Shown here: one piece after another, positions 1 to 6,288 of the stretch | Position numbering within the stretch: the first letter of the stretch is position 1 | Layout of the letters: every line of letters begins with the position of its first letter | DNA from: Methanobacteriota archaeon | GTDB lineage: Archaea > Halobacteriota > Methanomicrobia > Methanomicrobiales > Methanoculleaceae | Direction of reading: 5' to 3' | Assembly: GCA_023457135.1 (NCBI GenBank) | Contig: JAEWMO010000142.1 | Span: 1 to 6,288, forward strand | DNA length: 6,288 nt | Position numbers and translations under genes: made by a program | Notes under the pieces: model-generated | The model's database searches: none | Seen by the model: only the letters and a program-made list of their open reading frames with translations | Told to the model about the DNA's origin: nothing

Positions 1-2652
1 ACGGTGAGAGAGGACTACAGCGACGACGGCGATGCCTGGGCCTACTTCCCCCACGACCACGCACGCTCCCGCACCTACCTCTGGGGGGAGGACGGGATTG
101 CCGGCATCTCGGACGATTCGCAGCGCCTCTGTTTTGCCCTTGCCCTCTGGAACGGTGCCGACCCCATCCTCAAGGAGCGGCTCTTCGGTCTGACCAATGC
201 CGAGGGGAACCACGGCGAGGACGTGAAGGAGTACTACTACTACCTCGACAACACCCCGACCCACGCCTACATGAAGTACCTCTACAAGTACCCGCAGGCG
301 GCGTTCCCCTACAACGACCTTGTCGAGACGAACCGGCGGCGCACCCGGAATGAGCCGGAGTACGAGCTGATCGATACCGGGATATTCGACGGCGACCGCT
401 ACTTCGACGTCTTTGTCGAGTACGCGAAGGCCTCCACCGACGACATCCTGGTCAGGATCACCGTGCATAACCGCGGACCCGAGGAGGCGGCCCTGCACCT
501 GCTGCCCACCCTCTGGTTCCGCAACACCTGGTGGATCGAGCGGGGCACGAGGAAGCCCTTCCTTGCGCAGGTGGAAGGCCCGCCCGGCACGAGCGTCGTC
601 CACGCCGTCCACCCGGCTCTCGGGGACCGGTACCTCCACTGCGAGGGCGCGCCCGAACTCCTCTTCACCGAGAACGAGACGAACACGGAGCGCCTCTTTG
701 AGAGACCCAACACCTCGCCGTTCGTCAAAGACGGCATCAACAACTACGTCGTCAAGGGGCGGACCGATGCCGTGAACCCCGGCCGGACCGGGACGAAGTC
801 TTCGGCATACTTCACGATGACCGTCCCCCCCGGCGAGAGCCGGGAGATCCGGCTGCGGCTGAACGAGACGCCTCCTGCGGCCGGAGGGGATGCTCCGTTC
901 GGGGGGGGGTTCGAGGAGATCTTTGAGGCGCGGGCAAAGGAGGCCGACGCGTTCTACGACAACATCACCCCTCCCTCAGTCAGCCCCGATGCGGCGAACG
1001 TGATGCGTCAGGCGCTCGCCGGCATGCTCTGGACGAAGCAGTACTACTTCTACGACCTGGACCGCTGGCTCCGGCAGCACGGGTCCAACATGGCTCAGGG
1101 CAGCCAGCGGGCCGTCCGCAACAGCCAGTGGTTCCACATGTACAACGCGGACATCATATCCATGCCCGACAAGTGGGAGTATCCCTGGTACGCGGCCTGG
1201 GACCTCGCGTTCCACCTGGGTGCGTTCACGATGATCGATCCGGACTTCGCCAAACGGCAGCTGGAACTGATCCTCGACGAGCGCTACCTCCACCCGAACG
1301 GTCAGCTCCCGGCCTACGAGTGGAACTTCAGCGACGTCAATCCCCCGGTGCATGCCTGGGCGGCCCTCTTCGTCTACCGTGTCGAGGAGGAGGTCTTCGG
1401 CGTGAGCGATATCCGGTTCCTTGAGAAGGTGTTTCAGAAACTCCTGATGAACTTCACCTGGTGGGTGAACCGCAAGGACCGCTACGGCCAGAACGTCTTT
1501 GAAGGAGGGTTTCTTGGTCTTGACAACATCGGCGTCTTCGACCGCAGCGCAACGATCCCGTCGGGAGGATACCTGGAGCAGTCCGACGGGACGGCGTGGA
1601 TGGCGCTCTACTGCCAGAACATGCTCGAGATCGCCGTAACTCTTGCCGCTCACGATCCGGCCTACGAGGCGCTCGCCATCAAGTTTTACGAGCACTTCCT
1701 CTGGATCGCGTCTGCGATGAACCGCATGGGCGAGAACCAGGAGGGGATGTGGGATGAGTGGGACGGGTTCTTCTACGACCTCCTGCACCTGCCGGACGGG
1801 AGCGCGACGCGCCTGCGGGTCCGGACCCTCGTCGGGCTCCTCGCCCTCTGCTCGAGCACCGTCTTCTCCCCGGAACTCTTCAAAGAGGCATCCGTATTCC
1901 AGGAACGCGCACGCTGGTTCACCCAGAAACACCCGCTGCTCACCGCCAACATCACGTCGCCCGGCCGGCCCGGGTTCCACGGCCGCCGCCTTCTCTCCCT
2001 GGTGAACGAGGAGAGGCTGCGCCGGATCCTTGCCCGGATGCTCGACGAGAAAGAGTTCCTGAGCGATTACGGTATCCGCTCCATCTCCCGCGCTCATGCG
2101 GAGGAGCCCTACACCTTCGTCCTGGACGGGCAGGAGTTCAGGGTCGAGTACCAGCCGGCGGAGTCCAATACGGAGATGTTCGGCGGAAACTCGAACTGGC
2201 GGGGGCCGATCTGGTTCCCGATGAACATGCTGATCATCCGGAGCCTGCTCAACCTCTATGCGTTCTACGGGAACAGTTTCACCATCGAGTGCCCGACAGG
2301 TTCCGGCCAGTGGATGAACCTCTATGAGGTGAGCGAGGAGATCAAGAACCGGCTCGAGCGCATCTTCCTCCGCGGCGAGGACGGCCGGCGCCCGGTCTTC
2401 GGGCAGGTGGCGAAGTTCCAGGAAGACCCGCACTGGCGCGATTACATCCTCTTCTACGAGTACTTCCACGGCGACGACGGCGCAGGGCTGGGCGCGAGCC
2501 ACCAGACCGGATGGACCGGCATCATCGCACGGCTCATCCAGGGATACGCGTATCTAAGGCCGGAACAGATCCTGACACCGGCAGCAAGGCAGCTCACCTA
2601 CAGGAAAAGAGCGGCTCCCCCGCCTCCTCCAGAGGCACCGGTCCCCCGGTGA
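1..2652 (+). CDS. GH63-like glucosidase / MGH1-type glycoside hydrolase, 5'-truncated
   Basis: A probable inverting glycosidase of the (alpha/alpha)6-barrel type acting on an alpha-linked glucoside or on a small solute such as mannosyl- or glucosylglycerate; the substrate cannot be read from sequence. The frame is open to the first base (Thr codon, then GTG at 4). Relatives as I recall them carry about 30 more residues before the VREDYS segment, so that GTG is probably internal and the true start lies outside the window. Counting from the codon at 4, residues 1-330 form a beta-rich N-terminal domain (PHDHARSR, LKERLFGLT, EGNHGEDVKEYYYYLD) and about 330-860 the helical catalytic domain. Key motifs are YPWYAAWDLAFH with Asp400 as likely general acid, NWRGPIWFPMN at 731-741, and FYEYFHGDDGAGLGASHQTGW with Glu819 as likely base. 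These catalytic assignments are by analogy with GH63/GH37 enzymes. No signal peptide can be judged. The tail is proline-rich (PPPPPEAP) and probably disordered. Many bacterial and archaeal homologues are named simply glucosidase. The family is fairly certain; the reaction is not. Confidence 0.9.
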   Translation, partial: TVREDYSDDGDAWAYFPHDHARSRTYLWGEDGIAGISDDSQRLCFALALWNGADPILKERLFGLTNAEGNHGEDVKEYYYYLDNTPTHAYMKYLYKYPQAAFPYNDLVETNRRRTRNEPEYELIDTGIFDGDRYFDVFVEYAKASTDDILVRITVHNRGPEEAALHLLPTLWFRNTWWIERGTRKPFLAQVEGPPGTSVVHAVHPALGDRYLHCEGAPELLFTENETNTERLFERPNTSPFVKDGINNYVVKGRTDAVNPGRTGTKSSAYFTMTVPPGESREIRLRLNETPPAAGGDAPFGGGFEEIFEARAKEADAFYDNITPPSVSPDAANVMRQALAGMLWTKQYYFYDLDRWLRQHGSNMAQGSQRAVRNSQWFHMYNADIISMPDKWEYPWYAAWDLAFHLGAFTMIDPDFAKRQLELILDERYLHPNGQLPAYEWNFSDVNPPVHAWAALFVYRVEEEVFGVSDIRFLEKVFQKLLMNFTWWVNRKDRYGQNVFEGGFLGLDNIGVFDRSATIPSGGYLEQSDGTAWMALYCQNMLEIAVTLAAHDPAYEALAIKFYEHFLWIASAMNRMGENQEGMWDEWDGFFYDLLHLPDGSATRLRVRTLVGLLALCSSTVFSPELFKEASVFQERARWFTQKHPLLTANITSPGRPGFHGRRLLSLVNEERLRRILARMLDEKEFLSDYGIRSISRAHAEEPYTFVLDGQEFRVEYQPAESNTEMFGGNSNWRGPIWFPMNMLIIRSLLNLYAFYGNSFTIECPTGSGQWMNLYEVSEEIKNRLERIFLRGEDGRRPVFGQVAKFQEDPHWRDYILFYEYFHGDDGAGLGASHQTGWTGIIARLIQGYAYLRPEQILTPAARQLTYRKRAAPPPPPEAPVPR

Positions 2653-2673
2653 GGCCCCTTACGGCCCACTCCT

Positions 2674-2692
2674 GTTTTTATACGAATATATC
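2674..2692 (+). promoter_or_regulatory. Putative archaeal TATA-box promoter for the DUF308 gene
   Basis: The only strongly A/T-rich stretch in the gap after the hydrolase stop reads TTTTTATA then AATATAT. Either could serve as a TATA box. A start about 25 bases downstream would fall near 2705-2715 and leave a short leader containing the ribosome binding site. The run of five T could also help terminate the hydrolase transcript. This suggests the membrane-protein gene is transcribed independently of the hydrolase, although read-through is possible. Confidence 0.5.
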
Positions 2693-2716
2693 CAGAGATC
2701 CTGTTACGGAATCTGT

Positions 2717-2722
2717 GAGGAG
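2717..2722 (+). promoter_or_regulatory. Ribosome binding site supporting a TTG start
   Basis: GAGGAG lies five bases before TTG at 2728. It matches the archaeal anti-Shine-Dalgarno sequence well. No ATG or GTG at a comparable distance fits this frame, so the site decides the unusual TTG start of the membrane-protein gene. Confidence 0.6.
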
Positions 2723-2727
2723 CAAGG

Positions 2728-3648
2728 TTGAGCACGCTTGAGTCGTATCTCGATGCCCTGCACCAGGGGGTCTTCCAGGTCGTCGTCCCGAAGGATCTGG
2801 TGACCGAACCGCTCGATCCGGCCTGGAAACGATCGGCCATCAACGTCCCAAGCCCGGAGACCATCGCGAGCTACCGGAAGGGCCAGTACCATGCCCACGA
2901 GACGGCGACGGAGTACCGCGTCCACATGGACCGGTACGACCCGGAGAAGAACCCCGTCATGCACCTGATCGACGACGCCCCTCTGATCCTCATGATCCAC
3001 GAGACGATGGAGACCATCCTCGTGACGGGCAGGGATGCGACGCGGAGGGATCCCCGGCGGCGCCTTGCCGACCAGCAGGTGAGCTGGAAACTCCGGATGG
3101 GTCTCGGTGCGGTCCTGCTCGCGATAGGCGCTGTCCTCCTCCTCCTGGCAGTCTGGGAGACCGTGCTCTTCTTTGCCGTGGTCCTGCCCTCCCTTGTGCT
3201 CGTTCTCGGCCTCCTCACGATCGTCGAGGGCGTCCGGGGGAGGAGCCACAGGGAGCGTGCGGGGAGGGAGATCACCAGGGGCGCTATGCTGGCGGGTGCC
3301 GGCCTCGTTCTCTTCGCCCTCTGGGAACTCTACCTCGTCCTCATCCTGCTTGTCCTCATGGTCTGGTTCTTCTCGAGCGCCGCCGTCACGCTGCTCCGGG
3401 TGGTCCGGGACCGGCGGAGGCTGACGAAGGGGTTCTGGTATACCCTCGGCCTGGGAGTGGGTTCGCTCGCGCTCGGTGTCCTCGCAATCACCCTGCCCGC
3501 AGAACTGGTCGAGATCCTTCTCGCCCTGCTCGCCGGGCTCGTGCTCATGGCGGGGACGTTCACGCTTCTGGACGCGTGGGGGTTGAGGAATGCCGCCCGC
3601 CTGATGGCAGCGGACGGGGTTTCACGGTTGACCGCCCCTCACGGATAA
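2728..3648 (+). CDS. DUF308 / HdeD-like six-helix membrane protein with a soluble N-terminal domain
   Basis: A 306-residue integral membrane protein of unknown function. Residues 1-120 are polar and soluble, rich in charged residues (for example YHAHETATEYRVHMDRYDPEKN at about 54-75), and match no family I recognise. Residues 123-283 contain six hydrophobic segments in three hairpins: about 123-143/147-168, 186-203/204-224 and 237-257/260-283. Each hairpin starts with a small-residue-rich helix (GLGAVLLAIGAVLLLL, GAMLAGAGLVLF, GLGVGSLALGVLAI). Basic loops (RGRSHRERAGR, RDRRRLTKG) separate the hairpins, which predicts that the N-domain and those loops face the cytoplasm. This threefold hairpin repeat is typical of the DUF308/HdeD group, linked to acid resistance in enterobacteria; that role should not be transferred here. 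The TTG start is supported by GAGGAG five bases upstream. It follows the hydrolase in the same direction by 75 bases but has its own TATA-like element. Its TAA stop overlaps the end of the converging minus-strand reading frame by 10 bases. Coding status is secure; family assignment is likely from topology; function is unknown. Confidence 0.85.
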   Translation: MSTLESYLDALHQGVFQVVVPKDLVTEPLDPAWKRSAINVPSPETIASYRKGQYHAHETATEYRVHMDRYDPEKNPVMHLIDDAPLILMIHETMETILVTGRDATRRDPRRRLADQQVSWKLRMGLGAVLLAIGAVLLLLAVWETVLFFAVVLPSLVLVLGLLTIVEGVRGRSHRERAGREITRGAMLAGAGLVLFALWELYLVLILLVLMVWFFSSAAVTLLRVVRDRRRLTKGFWYTLGLGVGSLALGVLAITLPAELVEILLALLAGLVLMAGTFTLLDAWGLRNAARLMAADGVSRLTAPHG

Positions 3649-3948
3649 TGCTTCTTCAGGAACTCCCTCACTTTCTTTGAGACCAGCCATCCCTGGTCGA
3701 GCCGGTCGATGATCGCGTCGATGGCCCACGCCTGGTCGATGATCTTTCTATCGGCGTGGTTCGAGATCGCGGTCCCGAAGGGGCAGTACAGGGCCGTGTC
3801 GGTGTAAGAGCGGCAGGTATCGCGCGTCCGGAGGAACGGTGAGGATCCTCCCAGGCGTTCCGGATGGGCCCCTGCTCCGGGGAGTTCGGGCTTTCACCAG
3901 CGTGACGTGCTCGACGGGGACACCTCGCCGGCACGGTGGCGGCGTCAC
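3639..3948 (-). pseudogene. Small gene behind the histidine kinase, apparently frame-disrupted
   Basis: This stretch between two convergent genes shows coding character on the minus strand in two successive frames. From a GTG at 3948, overlapping the kinase TGA as GTGA, one frame reads VPVEHVTLVKA and later GRILTVPPDARYLP, and runs to a stop at 3748. A second frame, open from 3893 to TGA at 3641-3639, reads YTDTALYCPFGTAISNHA at about 3820-3770 and then a helical, charged C-terminus ending VREFLKKHYP. The second frame has strongly G/C-biased third positions only downstream of about 3840 and has no ATG, GTG or TTG start in its usable part. Skipping one base near 3802-3810 (CTC-T-TAC) would join the two into a protein of about 102 residues. 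I do not recognise the family; the segment has two cysteines (one in YCPFG) and no membrane helix. It may be a real gene with a sequencing error, a recent pseudogene, or a gene read by +1 frameshifting. A C-terminal remnant with an unrelated N-terminal half is also possible. Confidence 0.45.
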
Positions 3949-6008
3949 ACCGTCTGCGAATCGAACCGGAACGCCCGGGAGGGCACCCGCATCTCGAATC
4001 GTGCCCCCGCTCCGGGCTCTCCTGTCTCGGTGACGGTGATCCCGGTGATCGCGAGGATCTCCCGGATCAGGAAGAGTCCGAATCCCGTGTTTTTCCCGAC
4101 TCCGCGGGCAAAGATCCGCTCCTTCTCCCCTGCAGGAACGCCGGCACCGTCGTCCTCCCAGACGAGGGTGAGGTCCCCGTTCTCCTCCGGACGGTACCGG
4201 ACGCGGACCCGGGTCGCCGTCTCGCCGTGCCGGATCGTGTTGTCCATCAGGTTGGCAAAGACCTTCACGAGCATCGGATCCGCGTGGATTGCAAGGCCGT
4301 CCGTCTCGTCGGTTATCGGAAGGCCTCCTGCCTCCGCTGCCCGGATTGCATCCGATACGCGTTGCCATTTCGGCGCGTGGACGCCGAGGTCCTGGTAGTC
4401 GCGGGTGAACTCGATCTGGCGTTGAATGGTCCCGGCGGCGATGCTCATCTTCTCGAGGTATCCGGAGAGGGGCCCGTCGGGTGCGTCCTCCTGTGCGAAC
4501 GAGAGGTTGCCGAGAAGGATCGTCAGCTGGTTGAGGATGTCGTGCCGGGTGATGCTGCTCATCAGGTTGAGCTGCCGGTTCGCCTGCAGGAGTGCCTGTT
4601 CAGCCTGGTGGAGGGCGGTGACGTCGTGGATGATTCCTTCCACACCCCGGACCGAGCCTTCTGCATCGGTGATGAAATGACTGCTCACCGTCACGTGCTT
4701 TAAGGTCCCGTCTTTCATCTTGAGCACCTTGGGGTATCCGCTGACCGCGCCGTTCACCCTGAGTGCGGCAAGAAACTCCTCGCGGTCCGAGGAATCGCCA
4801 TAGAGATCCTGTATGGGCACTCCGATCATATCTTCGGGCGAGTCGTAGCCCGTCAGTGCCGCCCCGGACGGGCTGATCATGGTGATGGTCCCATCGAGAT
4901 CGGTGCGGTAGAACAGGTCCTGCATGTTCTCGATGATGGTCCGGTATTTCTTCTCGCTCTCCCTGAGCGCCTCCTCTGCCTGCTTGCGCCCGGTAATATT
5001 CTGGAGGAGGACCAGTCTCCCGATGACCGCCCGGGACCCGGTCCGCAGGTCGTCCACGGCTGCATCGAAGAACTGCCTCTCGGGCCCCTCGCCGATGACG
5101 ATCTCCCGGTGATTCCCGGGTGCAGCCTGTGCCAGGGCAAGGACCGACGGGTGGTCCGCGAGGACGCGATCCGCCGGACTGCCGATGGCGTCGTCACGCA
5201 CCGTCCCGAGGAGCCGGACCGCGGCGGTGTTCATATCGGTCATCCGCCCCCGGGTATCGATCACCATCATCGGCGAGCTCATCTCCTCGATCACCTTGCC
5301 CCGGGCGACCGGGGCAACCTCGAGGAGGCCCTGTCTGAGCGTCGCTTCCACAAAGATGAGGCCGGTGAGCATCAGGGCGAACGGCGTCAGCGTCAGTCCC
5401 GGGTATGGGGTGAGGCCCAGCTGGTACTGGAGATCGCAGAGGAAGGGGAGGATAAGTGCGGCCAGGAGAAGGAGGCGCTGGCGCCGGTAGAAGGCATGGA
5501 CATCCGGCTGGACGAGGACGAGGAGGAGCAGACTGGTGATCAGGAGAAGGTGGGAGTATGCAACATGGACCTGGAATCCTATCCCGTTGGTGAAGTTGAG
5601 TATGGGGAGCGGTCCTGAGAGATCGACCTGGTAATCGTACCGGAAGAACGGGTGAAACCAGGTGGTCTGGGCGAGGATGAGGGTCGTCATCGGGATGATG
5701 AAGAGGGGGGCTTTCTTCCAGCCCTGTATCCACTCCTCCCTTCTCAGGTAGGTGAGGATGAATATGAGTTGAAGGACGGCGAGGAACGGCACGGCCAGGA
5801 ACCGGATCTGCAGCAGAAGGATCTTGAGCCAGAGCGTCTCCGTCATCAGGTTGAGGGCATGGGTGATGGGCAGGAAGGCGGCACACAGCAGCAGGAGCCC
5901 GAGGGGCCGTGCCACGGGTATGTCGCGGTGTTTGTGGCAATAGAGCATAAGGGCGATGAGCACTCCCCCGGCAAGGAAGAGGAGCCCGATCAGGAGGGTA
6001 GATATCAT
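3945..6008 (-). CDS. 7TM-PAS-PAS sensor histidine kinase
   Basis: A membrane sensor that autophosphorylates on histidine and should pass phosphate to a response regulator not present in this window. The preferred ATG at 6008 gives 687 residues and begins directly at the first helix (MISTLLIGLLFLAGG); the frame stays open to an ATG at 6104, but the extra 32 residues are polar and unlike the sensor family. Residues 1-222 hold seven hydrophobic helices of the HisKA_7TM sensor type. A first, divergent PAS domain spans about 235-338 (MMVIDTRGRMTDMNTAAVRLLG) and a second, canonical one about 350-467 (YRTIIENMQDLFYRTDLDGT). The H-box is SSITRHDILNQLT with His489 and Asn493, a pattern common in methanogen kinases. 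The ATPase domain has the N-box NLMDNTIRHG (Asn586, Asn590), the G1 motif DDGAG at 619-623 and the G2 motif GKNTGFGLFL at 638-647, so it looks catalytically complete. The ligand is unknown. There is no receiver domain. The stop overlaps the GTG of the small downstream frame. The start is the least certain part, because no good Shine-Dalgarno sequence precedes it. Confidence 0.92.
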   Translation of the reverse strand: MISTLLIGLLFLAGGVLIALMLYCHKHRDIPVARPLGLLLLCAAFLPITHALNLMTETLWLKILLLQIRFLAVPFLAVLQLIFILTYLRREEWIQGWKKAPLFIIPMTTLILAQTTWFHPFFRYDYQVDLSGPLPILNFTNGIGFQVHVAYSHLLLITSLLLLVLVQPDVHAFYRRQRLLLLAALILPFLCDLQYQLGLTPYPGLTLTPFALMLTGLIFVEATLRQGLLEVAPVARGKVIEEMSSPMMVIDTRGRMTDMNTAAVRLLGTVRDDAIGSPADRVLADHPSVLALAQAAPGNHREIVIGEGPERQFFDAAVDDLRTGSRAVIGRLVLLQNITGRKQAEEALRESEKKYRTIIENMQDLFYRTDLDGTITMISPSGAALTGYDSPEDMIGVPIQDLYGDSSDREEFLAALRVNGAVSGYPKVLKMKDGTLKHVTVSSHFITDAEGSVRGVEGIIHDVTALHQAEQALLQANRQLNLMSSITRHDILNQLTILLGNLSFAQEDAPDGPLSGYLEKMSIAAGTIQRQIEFTRDYQDLGVHAPKWQRVSDAIRAAEAGGLPITDETDGLAIHADPMLVKVFANLMDNTIRHGETATRVRVRYRPEENGDLTLVWEDDGAGVPAGEKERIFARGVGKNTGFGLFLIREILAITGITVTETGEPGAGARFEMRVPSRAFRFDSQTV

Positions 6009-6044
6009 AAGTCGAGCGTCTCTGGGGTAGTGTCTTGGTTGGCG

Positions 6045-6060
6045 GATGTTTAACGTTTCG
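6045..6060 (-). promoter_or_regulatory. Possible TATA-like promoter for the histidine kinase
   Basis: On the minus strand the sequence CGAAACGTTAAACATC is an A-rich patch in GC-rich surroundings, centred about 40 bases before the ATG at 6008. A purine-rich BRE-like GAAACG followed by TTAAACAT would place transcription start near 6024, giving a leader of about 16 bases. That fits a start at 6008 rather than 6104, since the element lies inside the longer frame. The match to an archaeal TATA consensus is loose. Confidence 0.35.
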
Positions 6061-6123
6061 TTTCTGGATAGGTTATGGACGCGTGGATCCGGGGAAAAGA
6101 GCATTGCTGGAGAAGCGAGAATT

Positions 6124-6131
6124 GAGGAGGT
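6124..6131 (+). promoter_or_regulatory. Strong Shine-Dalgarno-like sequence near the right edge
   Basis: GAGGAGGT is a near-perfect archaeal ribosome binding sequence on the plus strand. It lacks an ATG, GTG or TTG at normal spacing: the next ATGs are at 6151 and 6165, about 20 and 33 bases away. It may be chance, or may serve a non-standard start (CTG at 6132 is too close). Confidence 0.25.
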
Positions 6132-6164
6132 CTGCTCGATCGCGTTTCACATGCAATCGGCATC

Positions 6165-6288
6165 ATGCGGGAACTCTATGCGAGTCTCTCCTTCTTCCGT
6201 TCGACGTTCGTTGATGATCTTCTCCCCGCTGGACCCCCGGGGACGTACCTCTCCATGCCTTTCAGCGGTCCGGGGATTGAGGCGAAGG
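6165..6288 (+). other. Possible 5' end of a divergent gene running off the window
   Basis: From ATG at 6165 a frame stays open to the window end for 41 codons (MRELYASLSFFRSTFVDDLL, then a Pro/Gly-rich part ending GPGIEAK). About 60 percent of its third positions are G or C, weaker than in the genes to the left but the best of the plus-strand frames here. The frame extends upstream without stop to a TGA at 6123-6125, and the GAGGAGGT sequence lies at that point. No family is recognisable. A competing minus-strand frame (6288-6147) is also open, so neither the strand nor the existence of a gene is settled; the divergent layout with the kinase promoter between is only a suggestion. Confidence 0.2.

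Noticed and set aside
976..2502. A 508-codon open frame on the minus strand opposite the hydrolase
   Set aside because: It lies wholly antisense to a gene with clear family motifs. Long antisense frames are common in GC-rich DNA, and its protein is a low-complexity mix of E, V, R and P with no motif.
2653..2727. A hairpin terminator after the hydrolase
   Set aside because: There is a short T run but no convincing stem before it; the same bases fit better as a TATA element.
3936..4703. A 255-codon plus-strand open frame opposite the kinase C-terminus
   Set aside because: It covers the kinase ATPase and H-box region antisense, with no recognisable domain; the kinase explains the conservation of this stretch.
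6009..6104. The longer kinase start at ATG 6104
   Set aside because: The extra 32 residues are polar and arginine/asparagine-rich, do not belong to the 7TM sensor, have no ribosome binding site, and would contain the likely promoter. The ATG at 6008 begins at the first membrane helix.
6147..6288. A minus-strand open frame entering from the right edge and ending at TGA 6149-6147
   Set aside because: It is charged (SSGEKIINERRTEEGE) and could be the end of a gene upstream of the kinase, but its third-position bias is weak and it competes with an equally plausible plus-strand frame, so it is not called.
1..6288. CRISPR repeats, insertion-sequence ends, tRNA or rRNA genes
   Set aside because: No regularly spaced repeats, terminal inverted repeats, transposase motifs, or tRNA-like T-loop and anticodon arrangements were seen by eye.

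Overview
This GC-rich window most likely comes from a methanogenic archaeon of the Methanomicrobiales, resembling Methanoculleus. The evidence is a sensor kinase with a seven-helix membrane sensor and a methanogen-style RHDILNQL phospho-acceptor box, a short A/T-rich TATA-like element just upstream of a gene, and GC-biased third codon positions. The genus is an inference from protein style, not from a database match.

Layout. Bases 1-2652 (+) hold a large glycoside hydrolase of the GH63 / mannosylglycerate-hydrolase-like superfamily, cut at its N-terminus by the window edge. A 75-base gap with an archaeal promoter and ribosome binding site leads to a six-helix DUF308/HdeD-like membrane protein (2728-3648, +) with an unrecognised 120-residue soluble N-terminal domain. 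Converging on it from the minus strand is an orphan hybrid-less histidine kinase (6008-3945): 7TM sensor, two PAS domains, H-box and ATPase. Between the kinase stop and the membrane-protein stop lies a small minus-strand coding stretch (3948-3639). It looks like a gene that starts on a GTGA overlap with the kinase and needs one frame change to reach its C-terminus. The last 180 bases contain the kinase promoter and perhaps the beginning of a divergent gene.

How the genes work together. The hydrolase and membrane protein are co-directional, but the membrane gene appears to have its own promoter. The kinase and the small downstream reading frame form a probable two-gene unit in the opposite direction. 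No response regulator is present, so the kinase partner is elsewhere. I see no mobile element, CRISPR array, tRNA or rRNA. There is no strong evidence for a wholly new system; the most unusual item is the small frame-disrupted gene behind the kinase.
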